Shown here: one piece after another, positions 17,795 through 24,624 of the stretch
How positions within the stretch are numbered: the first letter of the stretch is position 1
Layout: each line of letters begins with the position of its first letter
NCBI GenBank assembly: GCA_025934075.1
Contig: JAICYT010000010.1
Location: forward strand, 1-37,089
DNA from: Gemmatimonadaceae bacterium
GTDB taxonomy: Bacteria; Gemmatimonadota; Gemmatimonadetes; Gemmatimonadales; Gemmatimonadaceae
Reading direction: 5' to 3'
DNA: 37,089 nt
The notes under the pieces: generated by a model
The model's database searches: none
What the model was told of the DNA's origin: nothing
What the model saw: the letters and a program-made list of their open reading frames with translations, nothing else
Position numbers and translations under genes: made by a program

Positions 17795-17803
17795 AGGGGA
17801 TGT

Positions 17804-17832
17804 AGTGTAGACCTTCCTAGGAATGGTGTCAA
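17804..17832 (-). promoter_or_regulatory. Sigma-70-type promoter for the small membrane protein gene
   Basis: On the minus strand a perfect -35 TTGACA (17827-17832) is followed after exactly 17 bases by a -10 TACACT (17804-17809). The expected transcription start is around 17796-17798, only a few bases before the ATG at 17794. It is the clearest promoter I can see in the window. Confidence 0.75.
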
Positions 17833-17894
17833 GCAACGTGCTGACGCGAAGTTAGGCCATCATGAGCGACACATTACGCAATGATTAAGAGTCG

Positions 17895-18920
17895 CTACAA
17901 TGGCGGAATTTCTGACGGTCCGCCCCGCAAATCCGACTCGTCGTCCCCGCGCAACAAAGCCTCGATTGCGCTCCGTCGCGCGGCTCGTTCGGCAGCCTCG
18001 TCTGCCGCCAGCAACGCGGCGAGACGTTGACGGTCGCGCTGCCGTCGCGAAAAGTAGAGCGGAAACACGAGCACTAATAGCACCAGCCCGCCAATCGCGA
18101 AGTCGCCCAGCAACGCCAGGCCGCCATACCGTCGGCGCGTGCGCTGCTGCCAGCGCTGCTCGAAACCGTTGAGCGTGATGCCATAGGTCGCTCGAAATGC
18201 GCGATCCATCGAGCCGGCCTCGCGCCACGCGCTCAGAAAGCGCGCTAGCCCGGCTGTGGTGTCGAGCGCGGCGAGATCGACGACCGCCCGGTACGCCAGC
18301 GCATACGCGTTCTGGGCCGTCGTCGATCCAGCGTTGAACTCCGCGTCCAGCTCGTCGAACGTCGGCGTGCCCTTCAGAGCGAGAGCGACGTTCGCGGCGA
18401 GCGCATCCTCACGCCGCCATTCGTGCGCCGCGTAGCTTGCGTAGCCTTCGTCGAACCAACGCGGTGGCGCGTCGCCGAGGAATTCGTGCAGCGCGAGATG
18501 CGCGAGCTCGTGCCGCAAGACCTCACGCGGATCTCCGGCGTCGGCTCCGGCGAATCGCCCCTGCATCACGATGCGTCGCGAATCCGGAAACGTGATGGCC
18601 GCGCCCCACTCCGGCGCGCCCGGACCAACCCACTCGCGGAACAGTTTCCGGCTCGGGGCTATCGCGACCAAGACATGTTGCCGCGGCCGCGGCAAGCCCG
18701 GAAACGTGTCGTTGCGAATGGAATACTCGAGCAGCGATTCCGTCAGCGTCCGCTCGCTCGGAAAGTAGACCGCGGTGAACCGCCCGCGGTCCAGACGCTC
18801 GGGTGCTTCGTCCTGCGCGATGGCGCGCACACCAGACGCCGCGAGCAGAAACGCGGCAACGCCTACGGCGAGCCGCCGGCCTCCACGGTCTTGAGCACCT
18901 CTGCGCAGCGTTTTCCCCAC
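17895..18920 (-). CDS. Membrane-anchored metallopeptidase, peptidase-MA-like (gluzincin)
   Basis: The predicted 341-residue protein has a basic N-terminus and hydrophobic signal segment (about 17-35), an extracytoplasmic domain with zinc motif HELAH (137-141) followed by WFDEGYASY (155-163) supplying the third ligand Glu158, a membrane helix at about 267-290 and a charged cytoplasmic tail of about 50 residues rich in Arg/Ala/Glu. This matches the peptidase-MA-like family, whose substrates are mostly unknown. The start is uncertain: no in-frame ATG fits, so I chose GTG at 18918-18920, which overlaps the preceding TPR gene by 58 bases and gives a plausible signal peptide. It is the last gene of the Che-MglA cluster. 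Confidence 0.82.
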   Translation of the reverse strand: MGKTLRRGAQDRGGRRLAVGVAAFLLAASGVRAIAQDEAPERLDRGRFTAVYFPSERTLTESLLEYSIRNDTFPGLPRPRQHVLVAIAPSRKLFREWVGPGAPEWGAAITFPDSRRIVMQGRFAGADAGDPREVLRHELAHLALHEFLGDAPPRWFDEGYASYAAHEWRREDALAANVALALKGTPTFDELDAEFNAGSTTAQNAYALAYRAVVDLAALDTTAGLARFLSAWREAGSMDRAFRATYGITLNGFEQRWQQRTRRRYGGLALLGDFAIGGLVLLVLVFPLYFSRRQRDRQRLAALLAADEAAERAARRSAIEALLRGDDESDLRGGPSEIPPL

Positions 18921-19714
18921 GGGTTGAACTTGTTCGCCTCGTAGCCTGCCTTCCACGCTGCCGTCGCATGTTCGCGACGACCGTTGAGCCAATACGCACG
19001 GCCAAGCTCGTAGTACGCCTCGATCAGGTTCGGACCGAGATTGAGCGTTTTCTGAAAGAATGTCTGCGCGTCCTCGAACATGTCTCGCTCGAGATACACC
19101 AGGCCAAGATAGAAGTGCGCATACAGCGTGGCTTTCTTGTCGTTGTCCAGGCGGATCGCCCGCGACAAATGTTCGATCGCCTCGCCGAAGATCCGCTTCT
19201 TGAGACAAATATATCCGACGTTGATGCGGGCCAGCGCATTCTGCGGCTCGCGCGCAAGCACTTTCTGAAAGTTGAGCAGCGCGTCGTCGAGCTTGTCCTG
19301 TAGCATCTCCGACCAGCCCAATAACGACTCGGCATTGGCGTCGTTCGGCGACAGCTGGAGCGCTTTTCGCAGCTCCTGCTCGGCGCCTTCGTAGTCGCCG
19401 AGGGAAATCTTGCTCCAGCCCTTCTCGATGAACGTCGACGCGCCGATGTGATCCGCGTGAACCACCGGACGCTCGGCGGCAAATGTCGGCACGAGCGACG
19501 GCTGCGCGGATTTGAGCACCTTCCAGCGGTCCACCAGCTGCAGGACGTCGCCGCGCAGCGCGTGCAACTGCGCGATCTCCTGCTCCACGGATTTGAACAG
19601 CGCGCCAATCTCGGCCTTCAGCTCGGCCAGACCATCCGCGGCATTCGGTGCATCGAGCCGCGCGCCCAGTGCGTCGCGTCGGGCGCGCAGTGTAGGAGGT
19701 ACAGGGTCAGGCAC
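18863..19714 (-). CDS. TPR-repeat protein, cytoplasmic
   Basis: The 283-residue product has no signal peptide. An N-terminal helical region with heptad character (about 25-70, GLAELKAEIGALFKSVEQEI) is followed by about five tetratricopeptide repeats (about 92-275), with typical features such as GWSKISLGDYEGAEQELRKA and AYYELGRAYWLNGRREHATA. TPR arrays act as protein-protein scaffolds. Its ATG overlaps the cheW stop by eight bases and its end overlaps the metallopeptidase gene, so it belongs to the chemosensory operon. The partner is unknown; it may dock with the adjacent CheW proteins or with the peptidase's cytoplasmic tail. Confidence 0.85.
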   Translation of the reverse strand: MPDPVPPTLRARRDALGARLDAPNAADGLAELKAEIGALFKSVEQEIAQLHALRGDVLQLVDRWKVLKSAQPSLVPTFAAERPVVHADHIGASTFIEKGWSKISLGDYEGAEQELRKALQLSPNDANAESLLGWSEMLQDKLDDALLNFQKVLAREPQNALARINVGYICLKKRIFGEAIEHLSRAIRLDNDKKATLYAHFYLGLVYLERDMFEDAQTFFQKTLNLGPNLIEAYYELGRAYWLNGRREHATAAWKAGYEANKFNPWGKRCAEVLKTVEAGGSP

Positions 19715-20192
19715 GTACGGCCGGCTCCAGCGTCTCGATGATGCGCTCGAACGCGAGGCGGTCGGTGCTCGTCAGCACGCGATCGACGTCCAGCACGACG
19801 ACCACCTGCTCGTTCACCTTGGCAATGCCGCGCATGAATTGCGCGGGCAACCCATGGAACAGTTGCGGTGGCGGTGTGACGCTCGCGTTCGGGACGACCG
19901 CGACCTCCGATACCGAGTCGACGATCGCACCGATCCACCCGCCCGTGCCGTTGAACACGAGTATGCGCGTCTCGGCTGTGATTGGCGCCTCGGACAGCTC
20001 GATGCGATGACGCATGTCGATCACGGGGATCACCTTGTCGCGATACGGCATGACGCCTTCGATCCACTTCGGAACGCCGGGCACGCTGCTGGGCTGCACG
20101 TAGCGAAGCACGCGCTCGACGGCGAATATGTCGGCGGCGAACAAGTCCGCGCCGAGATGAAAGATCACGAGCTGCACCACGTCCTTCTTCAT
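19707..20192 (-). CDS. cheW: CheW-type coupling protein (second of three)
   Basis: CheW domains link chemoreceptors to CheA in signalling arrays. The 161-residue product is a single CheW domain (about 5-145), recognised by LVIFHLGADLFAADIFAVERVLR, VPGVPKWIEGVMPYRDKVIPVIDMR and the C-terminal VVVVLDVDRVL. A Gly/Leu/Pro-rich insertion (PNASVTPPPQLFHGLPAQF) precedes the last strands. The start ATG overlaps the preceding cheW-like gene's TGA as ATGA. Three separate CheW genes in one cluster suggest either different array positions or different outputs. Confidence 0.92.
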   Translation of the reverse strand: MKKDVVQLVIFHLGADLFAADIFAVERVLRYVQPSSVPGVPKWIEGVMPYRDKVIPVIDMRHRIELSEAPITAETRILVFNGTGGWIGAIVDSVSEVAVVPNASVTPPPQLFHGLPAQFMRGIAKVNEQVVVVLDVDRVLTSTDRLAFERIIETLEPAVRA

Positions 20193-20638
20193 TGCTTGTC
20201 TCCGTCGCCGGCGATCGCCGCATCGAGCAGCGCGTTGGCATCGAGTATTCCGATCAACTCCCCACCACGACGAACGAGTCCAACGAGAATTCCATCCGAC
20301 GCATCAGCGCCCCCCCCGGGAGCCTTGAGGCACTCGGCTTCGTCGATCGCGACCGCGTCGTACACGTCATCGATCGCCAATCCGACGCGGCGATCGTCCC
20401 GCATGAACAGCAACGCCGCGCCATCGAGGCGACCCTCCACGCGCAGCAGCGGACGCGGATCGTACAGCGTGATCAACTCGCCGCGGATCGTTGCGACGCC
20501 GAGGACCGTTCGTGACGCATCCGGGATCGATTGCACCGCCGGTGCGTCGATGACCTCGTCGACCGATCGCAGGTCGAGTCCGAAGCGTTCGCCCCCTACG
20601 CGGAAGACGAGAAGGCGCTCGACGCCGTCACGGAACAT
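20189..20638 (-). CDS. cheW: CheW-type coupling protein (third of three)
   Basis: The 149-residue product is a CheW domain: LLVFRVGGERFGLDLRSVDEV near the start, VLGVATIRGELITLYDPRPLL, a FMRDDRRVGLAIDDVYD strand pair and a C-terminal GELIGILDANALL. I chose the ATG at 20638, which overlaps the cheB end by 11 bases; the frame runs back to 20776 inside cheB without support. The minus strand carries a run of eight G at 20310-20317 within the coding sequence (the PGGGAD stretch), a possible slippage site that would inactivate the distal part of the protein. It overlaps the next cheW as ATGA. Confidence 0.9.
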   Translation of the reverse strand: MFRDGVERLLVFRVGGERFGLDLRSVDEVIDAPAVQSIPDASRTVLGVATIRGELITLYDPRPLLRVEGRLDGAALLFMRDDRRVGLAIDDVYDAVAIDEAECLKAPGGGADASDGILVGLVRRGGELIGILDANALLDAAIAGDGDKQ

Positions 20639-21698
20639 GGCACACTGCCTCGACGAATTCGGCGATGCTGTCGCCGATGCCGGTGAGCGGAACGACGCGA
20701 TCGGCCCCGGCGCATTGAAGCGCGGCCTGCGGCATTCCGAAAATTGTCGCGGTTTCGCGATCTTGGATGAGCGCACGGCCGCCCGCCTCGCGGACCGCCC
20801 TCGTCCCCTCGGCGCCGTCGCGCCCCATTCCTGTCAGCACGACCGCGACCGTCGACGCACCGAAAAGATCGGCCGCCGATCGGAAGAGCAAATCGGCGGC
20901 GGGTCGAACGCCCCAGAGCGGCGGCGACGTATCAAGCGCAATGAACGGCCCATCGCCTTCGTCACGGACAGTCATGTGGTATCCGCCAGGAGCAACGTAC
21001 ATGCGACCGTGCACAACGGGTTCGCCGTGTTCTGCTTCGTCGATGCGAATGGGGCTCACCGTGTCGAGACGCTGCGCGAGACTTTTGGTGAAACCGGCTG
21101 GCATGTGCTGCACGACGAGCACGGCCGCCTGTAGTCCGCGTGGGAGCTGCGGAACAATCGCAGAGAGCGCGCGCGGCCCGCCGGTGGATGACGCAATGAC
21201 GACGGCGCATGTCGCACGAGATACGACGTCGGCACGGCTGCTCAACCCATCGAGCGCGGGACGAGCAAGCATCCGCAGTCCGCTCATGTTCGCGTCGGCG
21301 GCGCCGCGAAGCGCGGTGAGCAGCCGATCGCTGATCATGCGAAGGTCGAGGCTGATGGATCCGGATGGCTTCAACACGAAATCCACGGCGCCCAGCTCGA
21401 GGGCGCGCAGTGTCGCGGCGTGGCCACCGTTGGTGGTTCCCGCACTCAGCATCACGACGGGGCGCGGAGTCTCACTCATGATGTAGCCGAGCGCGCTCAG
21501 GCCATCGAGCTCCGGCATGTCGACGTCGAGCGTGACGATGTCGGGATCGAGCGCATGGATTTGCTTGAGCGCGTCGTAGCCGTTGCGTGCGGTCCCCGCC
21601 ACGCCGAACTCCCCGGAGTCGTCGATGATCTGGGACGTCAGCCGTCGCATGAAGGCGCTGTCATCGACGACGAGCACTCGCAGCTTCTTAGAGGACAC
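20628..21698 (-). CDS. cheB: Chemoreceptor glutamate methylesterase/deamidase CheB
   Basis: CheB removes methyl groups from receptors and is activated by phosphorylation from CheA. The 356-residue product has a receiver domain (about 6-125) with acidic pair Asp12-Asp13, phosphoacceptor Asp58 and Lys110, then a linker and a methylesterase domain (about 163-350) with the catalytic triad Ser171 (SSTGGP), His198 (QHMPAGF) and Asp294 (GMGRDGA). All key residues are present, so it should be active. It overlaps cheD by 11 bases upstream and a cheW gene by 11 bases downstream. Its receptor substrates are not encoded in this window. Confidence 0.97.
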   Translation of the reverse strand: MSSKKLRVLVVDDSAFMRRLTSQIIDDSGEFGVAGTARNGYDALKQIHALDPDIVTLDVDMPELDGLSALGYIMSETPRPVVMLSAGTTNGGHAATLRALELGAVDFVLKPSGSISLDLRMISDRLLTALRGAADANMSGLRMLARPALDGLSSRADVVSRATCAVVIASSTGGPRALSAIVPQLPRGLQAAVLVVQHMPAGFTKSLAQRLDTVSPIRIDEAEHGEPVVHGRMYVAPGGYHMTVRDEGDGPFIALDTSPPLWGVRPAADLLFRSAADLFGASTVAVVLTGMGRDGAEGTRAVREAGGRALIQDRETATIFGMPQAALQCAGADRVVPLTGIGDSIAEFVEAVCHVP

Positions 21699-22179
21699 GC
21701 GATCCCTTTTTCAAGGACCGAACTTCCACGCGTCCGTCGTCGAGAAACAAGAAGACACTGCGGCCGTGATCCGCCCCGACATCTTCGGCGATGATCGGGA
21801 TCTTCGCGTGGGACAGCGCCCCGCGAACCGCCGCGATGTTTCGCTCGCCAACGTTGATCCCACCGGATGGAATCAAGTTGCCGAACATGCTCGCGCCACC
21901 GACGATCTTGGCGCGAATCCGCTCGACGCGCCCGCCAAGCAGACGCATTTCGCCGAGCAAGAGGGGAACGGCCGTCCCCGGGAACTTCGCCGGGTTCGAG
22001 CGGTCGCGCGACATCGTCTCGCTCGGCAACAGCACGTGCGCCATTCCACCCACGTGTGCGCGCGCGTCGTACAAGATGATCGCGACGCAGGATCCGAGTC
22101 CGATCGTCGAGATCGTTCCAGTTGCGGCGACCGCGTAGTCCGCGACCTTGACGCGAATCTCGACGAGCGCCGTGTTCAT
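21688..22179 (-). CDS. cheD: Chemoreceptor glutamine deamidase CheD
   Basis: CheD deamidates receptor glutamines and forms a regulatory pair with CheC. The 163-residue product shows the catalytic Cys31 in GLGSC and His48 in GGMAHVLLP, plus the family's KIVGGASMF and NVGERNI motifs and the C-terminal DVGADHGRSVFLFLDDGRV. Its start ATG (22177-22179) overlaps the cheR TGA as ATGA; the longer frame to 22548 lies inside cheR. With cheC in the same cluster this is a full CheC-CheD adaptation branch of the Bacillus/Thermotoga type. Confidence 0.95.
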   Translation of the reverse strand: MNTALVEIRVKVADYAVAATGTISTIGLGSCVAIILYDARAHVGGMAHVLLPSETMSRDRSNPAKFPGTAVPLLLGEMRLLGGRVERIRAKIVGGASMFGNLIPSGGINVGERNIAAVRGALSHAKIPIIAEDVGADHGRSVFLFLDDGRVEVRSLKKGSRVL

Positions 22180-22991
22180 ATGCGGCGAAAAATTCGCTCG
22201 CGCGCATCGACGGGCGCGAAGCGTGCGCGAATGGGGCCGAGCAGCGTCTCGACTTTTCCGAGCACCAAAAAGCCGTCCGGAGCGAGGGACGTGTAAAACT
22301 TCTCGAATAGCTGCTCCTGGGTCGTCCGGTCGAAGTAGATGAGCACGTTCCGGCAGACGATGAGCTCGAACGCTCCGGCCGGTGCGGGATCGCCAAGGAG
22401 ATCGCGGCGCTCGAAGCGCACGAGATTCCGGACTCCGGCCGACACCGTCGACGGAGTCGTCGCGGAGAAGTACCGGGTTCTCAGCTCGTCGGGTGTATCT
22501 GAAAAGTCGCCAACTTCGTACTGAGCGCGTTCGGCGGCGGCGAGGCATTGCCGATCGATGTCAGTGCCAAGGATCCGCACGCGGCTGAGTTGCGAGAGCA
22601 TCCCGTTTGTCGCCGCATAGCGATGAAACAACACGCCGAGCGAGTAGGGCTCCTGGCCCGACGAGCACCCGGCGCTCCACACCCGAATCGACGGCGTGTT
22701 TCGGTGCCACAAGTCCGGAATGACGTTCGCCGCCATCGACGCATATGCGTCCCAATTCCGGAAAAGCTTGGTGACATTGATCGTGAGGACGTCGAGCAAC
22801 CGATCGTACTCGTCTGAATCGGCGTCGAGGATGCGGGCGTAGTCGTCATAGGTGTGTACGCCTCGCGCGCGCATACGAACCGCAATGCGACGACGAAGAC
22901 ACTTCTCTTTATAGCTGGCGCACCCGAATCCGCGCTCGAGTGAGATCTTGCGCGTCAGGACCTGAAAGTCTCCGAGCTGCGATTCCAACAT
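22176..22991 (-). CDS. cheR: Chemoreceptor glutamate methyltransferase CheR
   Basis: CheR methylates receptor glutamates with SAM. The 271-residue product has the N-terminal helical domain with TINVTKLFRN (70-79), the SAM-binding segment WSAGCSSGQEPYS (105-117), GTDID and the acidic/aromatic CRNVLIYFDR motif near the C-terminus. There is no pentapeptide-tether TPR tail. I chose the ATG at 22989-22991, which overlaps the upstream gene's TGA by one base (TGATG); an in-frame ATG at 23072 lies inside the TPR gene. cheR, cheD, cheB and two cheW genes form a tightly overlapped block. Confidence 0.96.
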   Translation of the reverse strand: MLESQLGDFQVLTRKISLERGFGCASYKEKCLRRRIAVRMRARGVHTYDDYARILDADSDEYDRLLDVLTINVTKLFRNWDAYASMAANVIPDLWHRNTPSIRVWSAGCSSGQEPYSLGVLFHRYAATNGMLSQLSRVRILGTDIDRQCLAAAERAQYEVGDFSDTPDELRTRYFSATTPSTVSAGVRNLVRFERRDLLGDPAPAGAFELIVCRNVLIYFDRTTQEQLFEKFYTSLAPDGFLVLGKVETLLGPIRARFAPVDARERIFRRI

Positions 22992-24610
22992 CAAAACACC
23001 TGACGGACTGACTCGAGGTTGGTGCGAACGATCGCGTTGTCGGGATCGAGCTCGAGCGCCCGCTCCCAGCACCGCATCGCCTCGTCGCGCTCGCGTCGGC
23101 GGAGGCGGATGTTGCCCAACTTCAGATAGACGTCGCTTCCCAAATCGGGATGCACCTTCGTCGCTCGCAGATACGACTCGAGCGCGTCATCGTAATGTGT
23201 GGCCCGGTACTGTAAATCGCCGAAGTTCTTGTGGAGCTGTGCGACGCCAGGATCTTCGTGAATGCCACGATCGGCGGCGGCATGCGCATCATCATACCGA
23301 CCCGCGCGCTCGAGCACGACAGCGAGGTTGTTGAGGAGCACCGCGGCGTGCGGATGCGCGACTGCGCCCTCTTCGAGCAGTTGGATCGCCCGCGGGAAAT
23401 CGCCGAGCAACGCCGCCGTGAGCCCCATGTAGTGATACCATGCTGCCGTTGGCGTCGTGTTGGCGAACAGGGCGCGCGCGGCCGACAATGTCGAGTTGGC
23501 CGCCTCGAGATCTCCGGCCAGCAAACTGATGACGCCGGCGGAAGTCTGCGTCCGTGGATTGGTCGCGCCACCACGCCGGATCGCTTCATCGAGCGCTGTA
23601 CGCGCCTCGTCGAAGCGATTCTGCTGCTCGAGCGCATATGCGAGATTGTGAAATACGGCGGGCTTCGCGCCGGGTTGCGCCGCCGCGTCTGCGAAGGTGG
23701 CGACCGCATCGTCCCACGCGCCCTGCCGCGCCAATACGAGCCCGACGTAGAAACGCGCCGAAACGTCGTGGCCACGAAGCTCGAGCACGCGGCGAAACTC
23801 ACGAAGCGCCTCGTCGAGCATCCCGGTCTTGTAAAACGCGATGCCGAGGTTGCGATGCTCCTCGGCTCTTCCCTCGGAGATTGCCTGCGCCGGACCTGCG
23901 CTCTTGCCAATACGATGAATGAAGCCGGCGGTCAACAAGCCGTACAGCGCCTTTCCAACCTCGAATTCGACGAGCCCCGACTCCTCGACGATCTCCTGCA
24001 CGTCGCGTGACCCGTTGACGAGATCGAGGACAAGGCGTTGCTCGGCAGTCAGCTCGACGTCGCTGTGGGCCGCTTTCGGCCGGTCGACCTCGAAGATCAA
24101 ATCAAAAGTCGGGATCTTCTTTTCGATCAAGCTCCACTCGTCGACCCGACGCGCGCCCTCGAGCAGCAACGATTCCGGATTGATCGACACGACGTGATCG
24201 TGCGAATCCGGCGCGACGTCGGCCTCGAAGTTGAACGTTCCCTGATTCCACGTAAACAGGAAGTACACGGCTTCCTGAATCTGCACCTCGATCGCGTCGT
24301 GCAATTCCTCCATGCGGAGCGCGCCGGTATCGACGAGCAGCTCGCCCAGTCGCCTTTCACGACGACGATCCTGAATCGCGATGGCGGCTTCGAGCTGCGC
24401 CTGCGTAATCACGCCGCTCTTCACCAGCACGTCTCCGAGTCGGTCGCGGCGATTCACGATCGACGCATAGCAGATCCGCCCGCGCTCGAAGTAGATATTT
24501 CCGAAATTCGACCGATGCGTCACGCTCAAACAGCCGGTCTTCTTCCCCATCGCGAGGAGCTGAAGCACGTCGGGAAGGCTTGCCTCTTTGAGGCTGCCGC
24601 GAATGGCCAT
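22991..24610 (-). CDS. PATAN (DUF4388) protein with MshEN-like region and TPR repeats
   Basis: The 539-residue product begins with a DUF4388/PATAN domain (1-55: MAIRGSLKEASLPDVLQLL, then KTGCLSV, IYFERGRICYA). Then comes a segment resembling the N-terminal domain of GspE/PilB ATPases (57-120, with LGDVLVKSGVITQAQL and LGELLVDTGAL), a wing-like helical part (145-235), and about eight TPRs (250-539). PATAN domains act in signalling proteins that control pili and motility in cyanobacteria and other groups. A strong Shine-Dalgarno (GAGGAGG) spans the end of the preceding gene, about nine bases upstream of the ATG. The N-terminal half is paralogous to the protein at 28860-29903. Confidence 0.88.
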   Translation of the reverse strand: MAIRGSLKEASLPDVLQLLAMGKKTGCLSVTHRSNFGNIYFERGRICYASIVNRRDRLGDVLVKSGVITQAQLEAAIAIQDRRRERRLGELLVDTGALRMEELHDAIEVQIQEAVYFLFTWNQGTFNFEADVAPDSHDHVVSINPESLLLEGARRVDEWSLIEKKIPTFDLIFEVDRPKAAHSDVELTAEQRLVLDLVNGSRDVQEIVEESGLVEFEVGKALYGLLTAGFIHRIGKSAGPAQAISEGRAEEHRNLGIAFYKTGMLDEALREFRRVLELRGHDVSARFYVGLVLARQGAWDDAVATFADAAAQPGAKPAVFHNLAYALEQQNRFDEARTALDEAIRRGGATNPRTQTSAGVISLLAGDLEAANSTLSAARALFANTTPTAAWYHYMGLTAALLGDFPRAIQLLEEGAVAHPHAAVLLNNLAVVLERAGRYDDAHAAADRGIHEDPGVAQLHKNFGDLQYRATHYDDALESYLRATKVHPDLGSDVYLKLGNIRLRRRERDEAMRCWERALELDPDNAIVRTNLESVRQVF

Positions 24611-24624
24611 CTAGGCAGTCCTCC

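Noticed and set aside
17857..17905. Imperfect inverted repeat after the metallopeptidase gene (GCCAT...AGCGAC / GTCGCT...ATGGC)
   Set aside because: Loop of about 20 bases, broken stem and no T-run; too weak to call a terminator.
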